A DNA stretch of 64,000 nt. Source: Sedimentimonas flavescens. Its GTDB lineage: Bacteria > Pseudomonadota > Alphaproteobacteria > Rhodobacterales > Rhodobacteraceae. The stretch lies in contig NZ_JAHVAI010000001.1 of assembly GCF_019264375.1 (NCBI RefSeq), positions 496,001-560,000 of the forward strand, given 5' to 3'. The translations under genes were made by a program, and so were the position numbers. Position 1 is the first letter of the stretch; each line of letters begins with the position of its first letter. The notes below the pieces were generated by a model. It saw nothing but the letters and a program-made list of their open reading frames with translations. It did not search any database and had not been told where the DNA came from. Of this stretch, positions 1-8,265 are shown piece after piece.

Positions 1-1889
1 TGCGCCTGCGCGAGACGGTCGAAGAGCGCCCCCTCCTCGCGCCCGGCAAGCTTCATCCGCGCGGGGTGGATGTCACCCGCCCCCGCCCCGGCGATCACCT
101 CAAGGAAGGCCGCACCGTAACTGTCGAGCTTCTTCGCCCCCACCCCGTTGATCCGCGCCATCTGGTCGATGCTGGCAGGGCGCGCCTCGGCCATCTCGAT
201 CAGGGTGCGGTCGGGAAAGATCATATAGGCGGGCAGGCCCGCAGCCTCGGACAGCGCGCGCCGCTTGGCCTTGAGCGCGGACAGAAGCGGCGCATCCTCG
301 TCTGAGACCAGCGCCTTGACCACGGGCCGACCCTTGGCCTTGCGGATCAGGTCGCGGCGCAGGGTGATCCCCTCTTCGCCGCGCAGGATCGGGCGGGCGC
401 GATCGGTCATTACCAGCGCGCCGTGACGCTCGACATCGGGGCGCACAAGGTCGTGGCCCATCATCTGCCGGAATACCGCCTGCCATTGCGGGCGGGTCAT
501 GTCGCGGCCCACGCCGAAGGTGGGCAGCTTGTCGTGACCGCGCGCGGTGATGCGCTCGTTCGTGTTGCCCATCAGGATCTCGATCAGGTGGCCCGCGCCA
601 TAGCTTTCGCCCGTGCGCAGCGCGGCCGAAAGCGCCTTGCGCACGGCCTCAGTGCCGTCGAAGAGATCGGGCGGGGTTTCGCACAAATCGCAATTTCTGC
701 AGGGCTCGGCCATCTCTTCGCCGAAATAGGCCAGCAGCTTCTGGCGGCGGCAGGAATTGGCCTCGGCCAGACCGAGCAGCGCATTGAGGCGCGCGTGATC
801 GGCACCCTTGCGCTCAGACGGTGCGAGGCCCTCGTCGATCTGCTGGCGGCGAAAGCGGATATCGTCGGGGCCATAAAGGGTCAGTGTCTCGGCCGGGGCC
901 CCATCGCGGCCCGCGCGGCCGATCTCTTGATAGTAACCCTCAATGGATTTGGGCAGATCGGCATGGGCGACCCAGCGAATGTCGGGCTTGTCGATCCCCA
1001 TGCCGAAGGCGACCGTAGCCACCACGATCAGCCCATCCTCGCGCTGAAAGCGGGCCTCGACGGTGCGGCGATCCTCGGCCTCCATCCCGCCGTGATAGTG
1101 GCAGGCGGGGTGCCCGGCCTCGTTGAGCGCCTTGGCAAGGCTTTCGGTCCGCGCGCGCGAGGCGCAATAGACGATGCCGGACTGACCCCGGCGCGCGGCG
1201 GCAAAGCGCAGGATCTGCTGGCGCGGCTGGTCCTTGGGCTCGAAAGCCAGATGGATATTGGGCCGGTCGAAGCCGCGCAGGAAGGTCGCCGGGGCCTGGC
1301 CGTCAAACAGGCGTGAGACGATCTCGGCGCGGGTTTCCTCGTCGGCGGTGGCCGTGAAGGCGGCCAGCGGCACGCCAAGGGCGCGCTTCAGCTCACCTAT
1401 ACGTAGGTAGTCGGGGCGGAAATCATGGCCCCACTGGCTGACGCAATGCGCCTCATCGACCGCAATCAGCCGCGTGCCCGCGCGCCGCAACAGCCCCAGC
1501 GTGGCGACCGAGGCCAACCGTTCAGGCGCGATATAGAGCAGCTTGAGGCAGCCCGCGTCGATCGCGGCAAAGACCGCCTCCGTCTCTTCCTCCGTATTGC
1601 CCGAGGTCAGCGCACCGGCCTCGACCCCCGCCTCGCGCAGCGCGCGCACCTGATCGCGCATCAGCGCGATCAGCGGCGAGATGACGACCGTCATCCCCGG
1701 CAGGCACAGCGCCGGTAACTGGAAGCACAGCGACTTGCCGCCGCCTGTGGGCATGATGGCCAGCGTGTCGCGCCCGGCCAGAACCGCGCGCACAATCTCT
1801 TCCTGACCCGGCCGGAACGCCTGAAACCCGAAGACCGAGGCCAGCAGCGCGCCGGGATCGGGCGCAGGATCGGTCACCGGGTCCAGCAT
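1..1889 (-). CDS. recQ: ATP-dependent DNA helicase RecQ (C-terminus cut by window edge)
   Basis: A superfamily 2 helicase that unwinds DNA 3'-5' during recombination and fork repair. About 629 residues are visible. The N-terminal half has the Walker A motif MPTGGGKS, the DEAH box followed by CVSQWGHDFRPDY, and the helicase C block ending in GYYQEIGRAGRDG. A four-cysteine zinc-binding segment follows (CRRQKLLAYFGEE, then CRNCDLC). The visible end is an HRDC domain (INGVGAKKLDSYG). The reading frame is still open at base 1, so the C-terminus lies outside the window. The ATG at 1887-1889 sits 3 bases after the stop of the yggT-like gene, so the two are probably cotranscribed. Confidence 0.95.
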   Translation of the reverse strand, partial: MLDPVTDPAPDPGALLASVFGFQAFRPGQEEIVRAVLAGRDTLAIMPTGGGKSLCFQLPALCLPGMTVVISPLIALMRDQVRALREAGVEAGALTSGNTEEETEAVFAAIDAGCLKLLYIAPERLASVATLGLLRRAGTRLIAVDEAHCVSQWGHDFRPDYLRIGELKRALGVPLAAFTATADEETRAEIVSRLFDGQAPATFLRGFDRPNIHLAFEPKDQPRQQILRFAAARRGQSGIVYCASRARTESLAKALNEAGHPACHYHGGMEAEDRRTVEARFQREDGLIVVATVAFGMGIDKPDIRWVAHADLPKSIEGYYQEIGRAGRDGAPAETLTLYGPDDIRFRRQQIDEGLAPSERKGADHARLNALLGLAEANSCRRQKLLAYFGEEMAEPCRNCDLCETPPDLFDGTEAVRKALSAALRTGESYGAGHLIEILMGNTNERITARGHDKLPTFGVGRDMTRPQWQAVFRQMMGHDLVRPDVERHGALVMTDRARPILRGEEGITLRRDLIRKAKGRPVVKALVSDEDAPLLSALKAKRRALSEAAGLPAYMIFPDRTLIEMAEARPASIDQMARINGVGAKKLDSYGAAFLEVIAGAGAGDIHPARMKLAGREEGALFDRLAQA

Positions 1890-1892
1890 GGA

Positions 1893-2186
1893 TCAATAGC
1901 CGAAGAAGAAGCCCGCGTTGTTGATCAGCGCGCGTTGCAGGATGATCACCACGATGAAGGCGACCAGCGGCGCAAGGTCCAGCCCCGGCGTGGCGGGCAG
2001 GAAGCGGCGGATGCGCCCGTAGATCGGCTCAAGCAGGTTGTTCAGCCCGTACCAGATCTGCGCGACCAGCGGCTGGCGCAGGTTGAGCACCTGAAAGTTG
2101 ATCAGCCAGCTCATGATGATATGGGCGATCATGATGAACCAGACAACATTCAGGATCAGGTTGAGGGCCTGAAACAGCGTGACCAT
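1893..2186 (-). CDS. YggT family integral membrane protein
   Basis: A 97-residue protein with two YggT-type hydrophobic segments (about residues 5-28 and 65-90) around a short loop with a conserved-looking region rich in Asn, Leu and Arg (LEPIYGRIRRFLP). YggT proteins are small inner-membrane proteins whose role is poorly defined; they have been linked to cell division and osmotic tolerance in some bacteria. It lies just upstream of recQ on the same strand with a 3-base gap. Length and composition match the family. Confidence 0.9.
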   Translation of the reverse strand: MVTLFQALNLILNVVWFIMIAHIIMSWLINFQVLNLRQPLVAQIWYGLNNLLEPIYGRIRRFLPATPGLDLAPLVAFIVVIILQRALINNAGFFFGY

Positions 2187-2326
2187 GCGAAACCTCCGGG
2201 CAATGCGGGATTACAGGTAAGGCAGGCGCGCGGGGGTTGCAACCTTGCGCATCGGCCAAATGCCGCGACGTAGCGGTTGACCTTCATGCTGCAACGCGGC
2301 ATCGATGGCAGGATTCGGAGGCGCGC

Positions 2327-2854
2327 ATGTATCCAGTTATTCGTATGGCCAAGGCCCTTGTCGCGGGGCGCGGCCAGACGCTCGACATTCTCGACACGGT
2401 GATCAGCCAGCATCGCGCCTGGCCTTGGGATATCGACCCGTGGAAAGACCTCAATAACGGGCGCATCCTGACGCTGTTCGATCTGGGCCGCATCCAGCTG
2501 GCGCAGCGCACCGGACTGAGCGCGGCGCTGATGCGCAATCGCTGGGGAATCGTGGTCGCTGGCAACACCACACGCTACCGCAAGCGCATCACCATGATGC
2601 AACGCTTCGAGATGCGCACCCGCGTCGTCGGCTGGGACAACCGCTTTGTCTATATGGAGCAGAGCATGTGGCGCGGCGCTGAGTGCTGCAACCATGTCCT
2701 GATCCGCGGCGCCGTGACCTCGCGCGAGGGGATCGTGCCGCCCATGCAGGTGCTTTCGGCGATGGGGCACAAGGCCGACAGCCCCGAGTTGCCCGGCTGG
2801 GTGCACCGCTGGATCGGCGCCGAGCACGAGCGCCCCTGGCCACCGCAGATGTGA
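2327..2854 (+). CDS. Thioesterase-like (hot-dog fold, 4HBT_2 type) protein
   Basis: A 175-residue protein resembling the acyl-CoA thioesterase-like superfamily related to eukaryotic THEM6. The segment DPWKDLNNGRILTLFDLGR corresponds to the usual D-x-N-H-x-N-N-x-x-Y active-site helix region of these hot-dog enzymes. The start at 2327 is preferred because GGAGGCGC lies directly upstream; an in-frame start 90 bases earlier lacks a ribosome site. The substrate is unknown. It stands alone between the yggT-like gene (divergent) and an MFS gene (same strand, 65-base gap). Confidence 0.75.
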   Translation: MYPVIRMAKALVAGRGQTLDILDTVISQHRAWPWDIDPWKDLNNGRILTLFDLGRIQLAQRTGLSAALMRNRWGIVVAGNTTRYRKRITMMQRFEMRTRVVGWDNRFVYMEQSMWRGAECCNHVLIRGAVTSREGIVPPMQVLSAMGHKADSPELPGWVHRWIGAEHERPWPPQM

Positions 2855-2919
2855 TCGCCCCTAACCCTTGCGCCGCCACCGCTTTTCGGGCTTGATCGCC
2901 GCAACGCAGGGGGCAGGGC

Positions 2920-4269
2920 ATGATCACCACACGCAAGCGGATCTGGGGTTGGTTCTTTTTCGACTGGGCCAGCCAACCCTACAACACCCTGCTGCTGACC
3001 TTCATCTTCGCCCCCTTCATGAAGGAACTGCTGGGCAGCGGCTCGAACGCGCAGACGGTCTGGGGCTATGGCGTGGGCCTTGCAGGGCTGCTGATCGCGA
3101 TCGCCTCGCCGCTTCTGGGGGCAATCGCCGACCGCTCGGGCCGCCGGATGCCGTTCATCTGGCTCTTTTCGCTGATGTATGTCCTTGGTGCCTGGGGCCT
3201 GTGGTATGCCGAGCCGGGCAATTTCAGTCTGATCCTGATCATGACCTCCTTTGCCATCGGCATGATCGGGATGGAGTTCGCCACCACCTTCACCAATGCG
3301 ATGCTGCCCGACCTCGCGCCCCGCGAGGAGATCGGCAAGATCTCGGGCTCGGGCTGGGCCTTTGGCTATGTGGGCGGGATGGTCGCGCTGATCATCATGC
3401 TGGTGCTGTTGCAGGTGAACCCGAACACGGGCCGCACATTGGTCGGGCTGCCGCCGCTGTTCGGCCTCGATATCGCAACGCGTGAAGATACGCGCATCGT
3501 CGGGCCGCTGACGGCGGTCTGGTATGCGGTCTTCATGATCCCCTTCTTCCTGTGGGTGCGCGAGCCGCGCCACCCCGGCGCCGTTCCGGTTGCCCGCGCC
3601 GCGCGCGAGGCCTGGCCGCAGTTGCGCCAAACCCTGCGCCGCCTGCCGCGCAACCGCAGCCTCTTTGCCTTCCTGCTGTCGTCGATGTTCTACCGCGATG
3701 CGCTGAACGGCATCTACACCTTCGGCGGGCTCTATGCGGCAGGGGTGCTGGACTGGTCCATCACCCAGATCGGCATCTTCGGTATTCTGGCCGCGATCAC
3801 CGGAGCGGTCTTTGCCTGGCTTGGCGGAAAGGCCGATGATCGCTTTGGCCCGAAGGCGGTGATCCTGTTTACCGTCGTGCTGCTGACCGCCGTCGTGGTC
3901 GGCGTCGTCTATATCTCGCGCGAGAGCGTATTCGGCATGGCCGTCGGGCCTGACAGCATCCTGCCCGACGTGGCCTTCTACGTCATGGGCGGGCTGATCG
4001 GCGCGGGGGGCGGGGCGCTGCAAGCGGCCAGCCGCACGATGATGGTGCATCAGGCCGAGCCGGGCCGCATGACCGAAAGCTTTGGCCTTTACGCGCTGAC
4101 CGGAAAGGCCACCGCTTTCATCGCTCCGCTCTCGATCGGGGTGGTGACGCATCTTACCGGCAATCAGGCGCTCGGCATCACTCCGCTCATCGTGCTTTTC
4201 GTTCTGGGGCTTGGGCTGCTAGGTTGGGTCAAGCCGAACGGCGCCCGGCAGCCCCAAAGCGCAGGATGA
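2920..4269 (+). CDS. MFS transporter, UMF1 (Atg22-like) family
   Basis: A 449-residue polytopic membrane protein with about 12 predicted membrane segments. The opening block (RIWGWFFFDWASQPYNTL) is typical of UMF1/Atg22-like major facilitators, as are the early ADRSGRRMPFIW loop and the later GPKAVI loop after segment 8. Bacterial members are often guessed to export amino acids or sugars, but the substrate cannot be read from the sequence. Its stop overlaps the next start in an ATGA junction, which suggests translational coupling with mepA. Confidence 0.9.
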   Translation: MITTRKRIWGWFFFDWASQPYNTLLLTFIFAPFMKELLGSGSNAQTVWGYGVGLAGLLIAIASPLLGAIADRSGRRMPFIWLFSLMYVLGAWGLWYAEPGNFSLILIMTSFAIGMIGMEFATTFTNAMLPDLAPREEIGKISGSGWAFGYVGGMVALIIMLVLLQVNPNTGRTLVGLPPLFGLDIATREDTRIVGPLTAVWYAVFMIPFFLWVREPRHPGAVPVARAAREAWPQLRQTLRRLPRNRSLFAFLLSSMFYRDALNGIYTFGGLYAAGVLDWSITQIGIFGILAAITGAVFAWLGGKADDRFGPKAVILFTVVLLTAVVVGVVYISRESVFGMAVGPDSILPDVAFYVMGGLIGAGGGALQAASRTMMVHQAEPGRMTESFGLYALTGKATAFIAPLSIGVVTHLTGNQALGITPLIVLFVLGLGLLGWVKPNGARQPQSAG

Positions 4270-5186
4270 CCCGAGATATGACCCTTGCCCACCTGACCCG
4301 CCCGCTTGCCCTTTGCCTTGCGCTGATCGCGGGCACCGCCGCCTCGGCCGAGCCGCTGGCCCGGCAGCTCTTTGGCGCGGCGAATGCCCCCTCGCAGCAG
4401 CGTGCGGCGGCGATCGGCTTCTATTCACGCGGATGCGCTGCGGGCCTCGTGGCCCTGCCCGAGACCGGCCCCACCTGGCAGGCCATGCGCCTGAGCCGCA
4501 ACCGCAACTACGGCCAACCCGAGATGATCGCTTTCCTGAGCGATCTGTCGGCCTTCGCCGCAACCCTGCCGGGCTGGAAGGGGCTTTATATCGGCGATAT
4601 CAGCCAGCCACGCGGCGGCCCGATGACTGGCGGCCACGCCAGTCACCAGATCGGCCTTGATGCCGATATCTGGATGCTGCCGCCGCAGCGCCTGAACCTC
4701 AGTCGCTCCGAGCGCGAAAAGATCAGTTCGGTCTCGATCCGCACCGCAGACCAGACCCGCACCAATGGCAACTGGTCGGCCCAGCATATGGCGCTGCTGC
4801 GCGCCGCCGCCTCGGACCCGCGGGTCGATCGCGTCTTTGTCGCAGCCGCCGCGAAGATCGCGATGTGCAACTCCACCCCGCGCGGCGATCGCAGCTGGCT
4901 GCAAAAGATCCGCCCGATCTATGGCCACGACTCGCATTTCCACGTGCGGCTGAAGTGCCCCCCCGGCCAAAGCGCGTGCGAGAGGCAAAAACCCACCGTG
5001 GCCGAGCTGTCGAAGGGCGGTGACGGCTGCGACGAGACCTTGAACTGGTGGGTAACGACCTATCTGGAAGAGTTGCGCAACCCGCCGAAAAAACCCAAGC
5101 GCACCGGCCCGCCCCCCAAGAACGCAAAAACCTACGTGATGTCGGACCTGCCAGGACAATGCAAAAACGTGCTCGCCTCGCGCTGA
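4266..5186 (+). CDS. mepA: Penicillin-insensitive murein endopeptidase
   Basis: MepA is a periplasmic zinc LAS-family peptidase that cleaves D-alanyl-meso-diaminopimelyl crosslinks in peptidoglycan. An N-terminal signal peptide (hydrophobic [15 protein letters not shown]) is followed by the metal-site motifs [16 protein letters not shown] and [13 protein letters not shown], which hold the His and Asp ligands. The conserved C-terminal block with [11 protein letters not shown] is also present. The protein is 306 residues. The start at 4266 was chosen because it forms an ATGA overlap with the upstream stop. The final 28 bases overlap the next gene. Confidence 0.93.
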   Translation: MTRDMTLAHLTRPLALCLALIAGTAASAEPLARQLFGAANAPSQQRAAAIGFYSRGCAAGLVALPETGPTWQAMRLSRNRNYGQPEMIAFLSDLSAFAATLPGWKGLYIGDISQPRGGPMTGGHASHQIGLDADIWMLPPQRLNLSRSEREKISSVSIRTADQTRTNGNWSAQHMALLRAAASDPRVDRVFVAAAAKIAMCNSTPRGDRSWLQKIRPIYGHDSHFHVRLKCPPGQSACERQKPTVAELSKGGDGCDETLNWWVTTYLEELRNPPKKPKRTGPPPKNAKTYVMSDLPGQCKNVLASR

Positions 5187-6061
5187 TCGCGCTGGCCCTG
5201 GCTTTCGCGGGGCATCCCGCGACCGCTGCGGACCCCGCACCGCGGGCCGAGTTCCTGCAAACCTATGCCTGGAGCACAGCGAATGCCGCCTTCGGCGGGT
5301 TCTCGGGGCTGGAACTGGAAGATGACGGGCGCGATTTCGTCGCGCTCTCGGATCGCGCAACGCTGTGGCGCGGGCGGATCGCGCGCGACGCGACCGACCG
5401 GATCGTAGGCGTCGACCTGCGTTCCGGCCCGGTCAAGCTGCGCGACAGCAAGGGCGACGGCCTCGGCCAGTCGTCTGGCGATTCCGAGGGGCTGGCGCTG
5501 GCGCCTGACGGATCTGTCTATGTCTCGTTCGAGGGGCTGCACCGCGTGGCCCGCTACCCGCGCGATGACGGTCCGGCCGAGCGCCTGCCCCGCCCCGAGG
5601 CCTTCAAGCGGTTCCAGTCGAACTCCTCGCTTGAGGCACTGGCCATTGCGCCGGACGGCACGCTCTATACCCTGCCCGAGCGATCGGGGATGCTCAATCG
5701 CCCCTTCCCGGTCTGGCGTTATCGCGATGGCACGTGGGATCAGCCCTTCGCGATCCCGCGCGATGGCGACTGGCTGCCGGTAGGAGCGGATTTCGGGCCG
5801 GACGGGCGCTTTTATCTGCTCGAACGCGACTTCTGGGGCCTGCTGGGTTTCCTGACCCGGGTGCGCGTCTTCGACATCGCGGGCGACAGCGTCACCGGCG
5901 GCGACGTTCTGCTGCAAACCCGTGCCGGGGTGCATGACAATCTCGAAGGCATCGCGGTCTGGCGTGACCGCGGCGGCGCGATCCGGCTGACGATGGTCGC
6001 AGATGACAATTTCCGGATCTTTCAGCGCACCGAACTGGTCGAATACCGGCTCAAGCCCTGA
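5159..6061 (+). CDS. Exported esterase-like activity of phytase family protein
   Basis: A 300-residue protein that starts with a clear Sec signal peptide ending near AFAGHPATA. The body is a beta-propeller-like repeat series, with [22 protein letters not shown] near the start, then [28 protein letters not shown] and DNLEGIAVW. This pattern marks the 'esterase-like activity of phytase' domain. The substrate is not known. Its start lies inside the end of mepA, so it belongs to the MFS-mepA operon and is exported to the periplasm. Confidence 0.85.
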   Translation: MQKRARLALIALALAFAGHPATAADPAPRAEFLQTYAWSTANAAFGGFSGLELEDDGRDFVALSDRATLWRGRIARDATDRIVGVDLRSGPVKLRDSKGDGLGQSSGDSEGLALAPDGSVYVSFEGLHRVARYPRDDGPAERLPRPEAFKRFQSNSSLEALAIAPDGTLYTLPERSGMLNRPFPVWRYRDGTWDQPFAIPRDGDWLPVGADFGPDGRFYLLERDFWGLLGFLTRVRVFDIAGDSVTGGDVLLQTRAGVHDNLEGIAVWRDRGGAIRLTMVADDNFRIFQRTELVEYRLKP

Positions 6062-6079
6062 AATGGCTTGACCCAAGCG

Positions 6080-6135
6080 GGTAGAGCGCGTAAGCGCCGC
6101 GCTGCCCGGAGCCTCCGGGCCATGTCCCCGCTACC
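6080..6135 (+). promoter_or_regulatory. Structured leader upstream of the queuosine transporter (candidate cis-regulatory RNA)
   Basis: GGTAG at 6080-6084 can pair with CTACC at 6131-6135 and close a multibranch fold. Inside it are hairpin GCGC-GTAA-GCGC (6086-6097, a GNRA tetraloop) and hairpin CCCGG-AGCCT-CCGGG (6105-6119). An ATG directly followed by TAA begins at 6135, then comes an A-rich stretch and the transporter start. The position suggests control by a queuosine precursor, but it does not match the preQ1 aptamer consensus that I know. Confidence 0.35.
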
Positions 6136-6155
6136 ATGTAAAAACGGTGAAAATC

Positions 6156-6776
6156 ATGAACCGCTTCCTCCCCGGCATTCTTGCCATGGCCGCCATTGTC
6201 GTGGCCTCGAACATCCTGGTGCAATTCCTCGTCGGCGACTGGCTGACCTGGGGCGCCTTCACCTATCCCTTCGCCTTCCTCGTCACCGATGTGATGAACC
6301 GCGTCTATGGCCCCGCCGCCGCGCGCCGCGTCGTGGCCGCCGGCTTTGTCGTCGGTGTCATCTGCTCGCTCATCGGCACCCAGATCCAGGGCGAGTTCGG
6401 CCCCTATGTCACGCTGCGCATCGCCATCGGCTCGGGCACGGCCTTCTTGGTCGCCCAGATGATGGACATCGCCATCTTCGACCGTCTGCGCCGCGGCGTC
6501 TGGTGGGAGGCCCCGCTGGTCTCGACCATCGTGGGCTCCTCGCTCGACACGGCGATCTTCTTTTCGATCGCCTTCGCCGCGCAATTCGCCTTCATCGAGC
6601 CGCTCAACGATGTGTCCTGGGCGAACGAGGCGGTGCCGCTGGTCGGCATTGGCCCGATGGCCCCGCTCTGGGTCTCTTTGGCCGCTGCGGACTGGATTGT
6701 GAAAGTTGCGCTTTCTTTGGTCGCCCTTGTGCCTTTCAAGGCAATCGTCACGCGCCTATCGCCAAAGATTGCGTAA
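6156..6776 (+). CDS. Queuosine precursor transporter (VUT/YhhQ family)
   Basis: A 206-residue membrane protein with about six hydrophobic segments. The family hallmarks are present: an early LTWGAFTYPFAFLVTDVMNR block, with the acidic TD near the end of the second segment, and VYGPAAARRVV after it. VUT/YhhQ proteins import queuine, preQ1 or preQ0 for modification of tRNA wobble G34. The ATG at 6156 is chosen; a GTG at 6147 would add three residues. The upstream 95 bases carry a structured leader. Confidence 0.9.
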   Translation: MNRFLPGILAMAAIVVASNILVQFLVGDWLTWGAFTYPFAFLVTDVMNRVYGPAAARRVVAAGFVVGVICSLIGTQIQGEFGPYVTLRIAIGSGTAFLVAQMMDIAIFDRLRRGVWWEAPLVSTIVGSSLDTAIFFSIAFAAQFAFIEPLNDVSWANEAVPLVGIGPMAPLWVSLAAADWIVKVALSLVALVPFKAIVTRLSPKIA

Positions 6777-6845
6777 TTTTTCTTGCCATACACAAAATCT
6801 GTGCCACCCTATCCTTATCGGCAACGCATGAAAGGAGGTGGTCCA

Positions 6846-6902
6846 GTGTCTAGAGTGATAGTGGAGAGAGGTGTCGGGACAGTCAGGGGGGCCGTGGCCT
6901 AA
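6846..6902 (+). CDS. Very short ORF (18 codons) with perfect Shine-Dalgarno
   Basis: A GTG at 6846 opens an 18-codon frame (SRVIVERGVGTVRGAVA after the start) ending in TAA at 6900. It is preceded by AAAGGAGGTGG (6831-6841), an almost full anti-16S match with good spacing. An ATG at 6828 in the same frame would give 24 codons but has no ribosome site of its own. The peptide is basic and has no signal sequence. A strong terminator follows at 6983. It could be a microprotein, a leader peptide or part of a noncoding RNA. I do not recognise a function. Confidence 0.45.
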   Translation: MSRVIVERGVGTVRGAVA

Positions 6903-6982
6903 GGGCAAACCCAAGGGCAAATAACCCTGGCTGGGACGGAGGATCGACCAGACCCTAACCGGACCATCTCCGTAGATCTCGG

Positions 6983-7013
6983 GGGCCGCTGGCTTTGCCA
7001 AGCGGCCCTTTCT
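6983..7013 (+). terminator. Rho-independent terminator after the short ORF
   Basis: An 11-bp stem with one bulged A (GGGCCGCTGGC pairing with GCC-A-AGCGGCCC) and a TTT loop is followed by a short T-rich tail. It ends a transcription unit covering the short ORF and isolates it from xseB. Confidence 0.75.
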
Positions 7014-7137
7014 ATTGCGCACCTCCCCGCGCGCCCGCCGCGCGCCGCCAGCCGATCTCGACACGCGCGCCGCGATGTGGTTTGGAGGGTCAGGGCGCCT
7101 TGGGCGCCGGGTTTCCGTAAGGCAGGGGAGCGGGCGA

Positions 7138-7386
7138 ATGACCGACACTCAGACCGAGATCGCGGCGATGAGCTTCGAGGAGGCGATGAAGGCGCTGGAG
7201 CAGGTGGTGAACCAGCTTGAGCGCGGCGAGGTGCCGCTCGATCAGTCGATCGCCCTTTATGAACGCGGCGCCGCCTTGAAGGCGCGCTGCGCCGAACTGC
7301 TGAAAGCCGCCGAGGAGCGGGTCGAAAAGATCACCCTAGGCGAAGGCGGAAAGCCCGCCGGAACGGTTCCGGTCGAAGGTCTTTGA
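7138..7386 (+). CDS. xseB: Exodeoxyribonuclease VII small subunit
   Basis: XseB forms the small subunit of exonuclease VII, a single-strand DNA nuclease. The 82-residue protein has the family core MSFEEAMKALEQVVNQLERGEVPLDQSIALYERG, followed by CAELLKAAEERVEKI. A start at 7138 gives the normal length; the preceding GGGGAGCGGG can serve as the ribosome site. It overlaps ispA by one base (TGATG). The order xseB-ispA-dxs is common in Proteobacteria. Confidence 0.93.
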   Translation: MTDTQTEIAAMSFEEAMKALEQVVNQLERGEVPLDQSIALYERGAALKARCAELLKAAEERVEKITLGEGGKPAGTVPVEGL

Positions 7387-8252
7387 TGTTTCCCGAACGT
7401 CTGAGCGAAGTGCAGATTGCGGTTCAGCATGCGCTGGACCAGGCCGTCGCGCGCCTGCCCGCAGGCGATCTGCGCGACGCGATCGGCTACGCCGCGCAGG
7501 GCGGCAAGCGGCTGCGCGCGTTCCTCGTGCTCGAATCCGCGGCGCTCTTCGGTATTTCGCAGGCGCAGGCCCTGCCCGCCGCCGCTGCGGTCGAGGCGCT
7601 GCACGCCTATTCGCTGGTGCATGACGACATGCCCTGCATGGATGACGACGCTCTGCGCCGGGGCCAGCCCACCGTCCATGTGAAGTGGGATGAGGCCACC
7701 GCCGTTCTGACCGGAGACGCGCTGCAAACGCTGGCATTCGAGCTGTGCTGCGACCCGACCCTTGGCCCGGCAGATCGCCGCGTGGCCCTTGTGTCAGCGC
7801 TGGCGCAAGCCTCGGGCGCGGCGGGGATGGTCTATGGCCAGGCGCTCGACATCGCGGCCGAAACGGCTGCGGCGCCGCTGACGCTTGATGAAATCACCCG
7901 CCTGCAAGCAGGCAAGACCGGCGCGCTGATCTCATTCGCCGCCGAGGCGGGCGCGATCCTTGCGGGCGCCGACCGCGCGCCGCTGGCCGCCTATGCCCGC
8001 GCGCTTGGCCTTGCCTTCCAGATCGCCGACGACATCCTGGATGTCGAGGGCGATGCAGCACTTGTGGGCAAGCAGGTCGGCAAGGATGCGCAGGCCGGCA
8101 AGGCCACTTTCGTCTCGCTTTTGGGGCTGGAGAGCGCAAAATCCCGCGCCGCCGCCCTGATCGACGAGGCCGAGGCCGCACTTGCCCCCTATGGCGCAAA
8201 GGCGCAAAACTTGCGGGAAGCGGCGCGTTTCGTTATCTCGCGCGACAAATGA
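7386..8252 (+). CDS. ispA: Farnesyl/geranyl diphosphate synthase (polyprenyl synthetase)
   Basis: IspA condenses isopentenyl diphosphate with allylic diphosphates to make C15 farnesyl diphosphate. The 288-residue protein has the first aspartate-rich motif in [15 protein letters not shown] (residues 80-93) and the second in [13 protein letters not shown]. The GGKRLR substrate-binding block is at residues 39-44. The start at 7386 overlaps the xseB stop; a TTG one codon upstream is less likely. It is followed 13 bases later by dxs, which supplies the upstream precursor pathway. Confidence 0.93.
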   Translation: MFPERLSEVQIAVQHALDQAVARLPAGDLRDAIGYAAQGGKRLRAFLVLESAALFGISQAQALPAAAAVEALHAYSLVHDDMPCMDDDALRRGQPTVHVKWDEATAVLTGDALQTLAFELCCDPTLGPADRRVALVSALAQASGAAGMVYGQALDIAAETAAAPLTLDEITRLQAGKTGALISFAAEAGAILAGADRAPLAAYARALGLAFQIADDILDVEGDAALVGKQVGKDAQAGKATFVSLLGLESAKSRAAALIDEAEAALAPYGAKAQNLREAARFVISRDK

Positions 8253-8265
8253 CACGGGAACGCCG

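Noticed and set aside
423-1316. A long plus-strand open frame of almost 300 codons opposite recQ
   Set aside because: It is antisense to the clear RecQ frame, has no ribosome site and has no recognisable domain. High GC gives long false frames.
2650-4152. A 500-codon minus frame opposite the MFS gene
   Set aside because: It is full of His, Asp and Arg, as expected from the antisense of a GC-rich gene, and shows no domain. The plus-strand MFS protein is clear.
6079-6137. A possible tRNA, since GGTAGAGCGC resembles a D arm
   Set aside because: There is no acceptor stem, no anticodon loop and no TTCGA arm.
6080-6150. A preQ1 riboswitch
   Set aside because: The short preQ1-I loop and A-rich tail pairing, as well as the preQ1-II layout, are not found. 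I only keep it as an uncharacterised structured leader.
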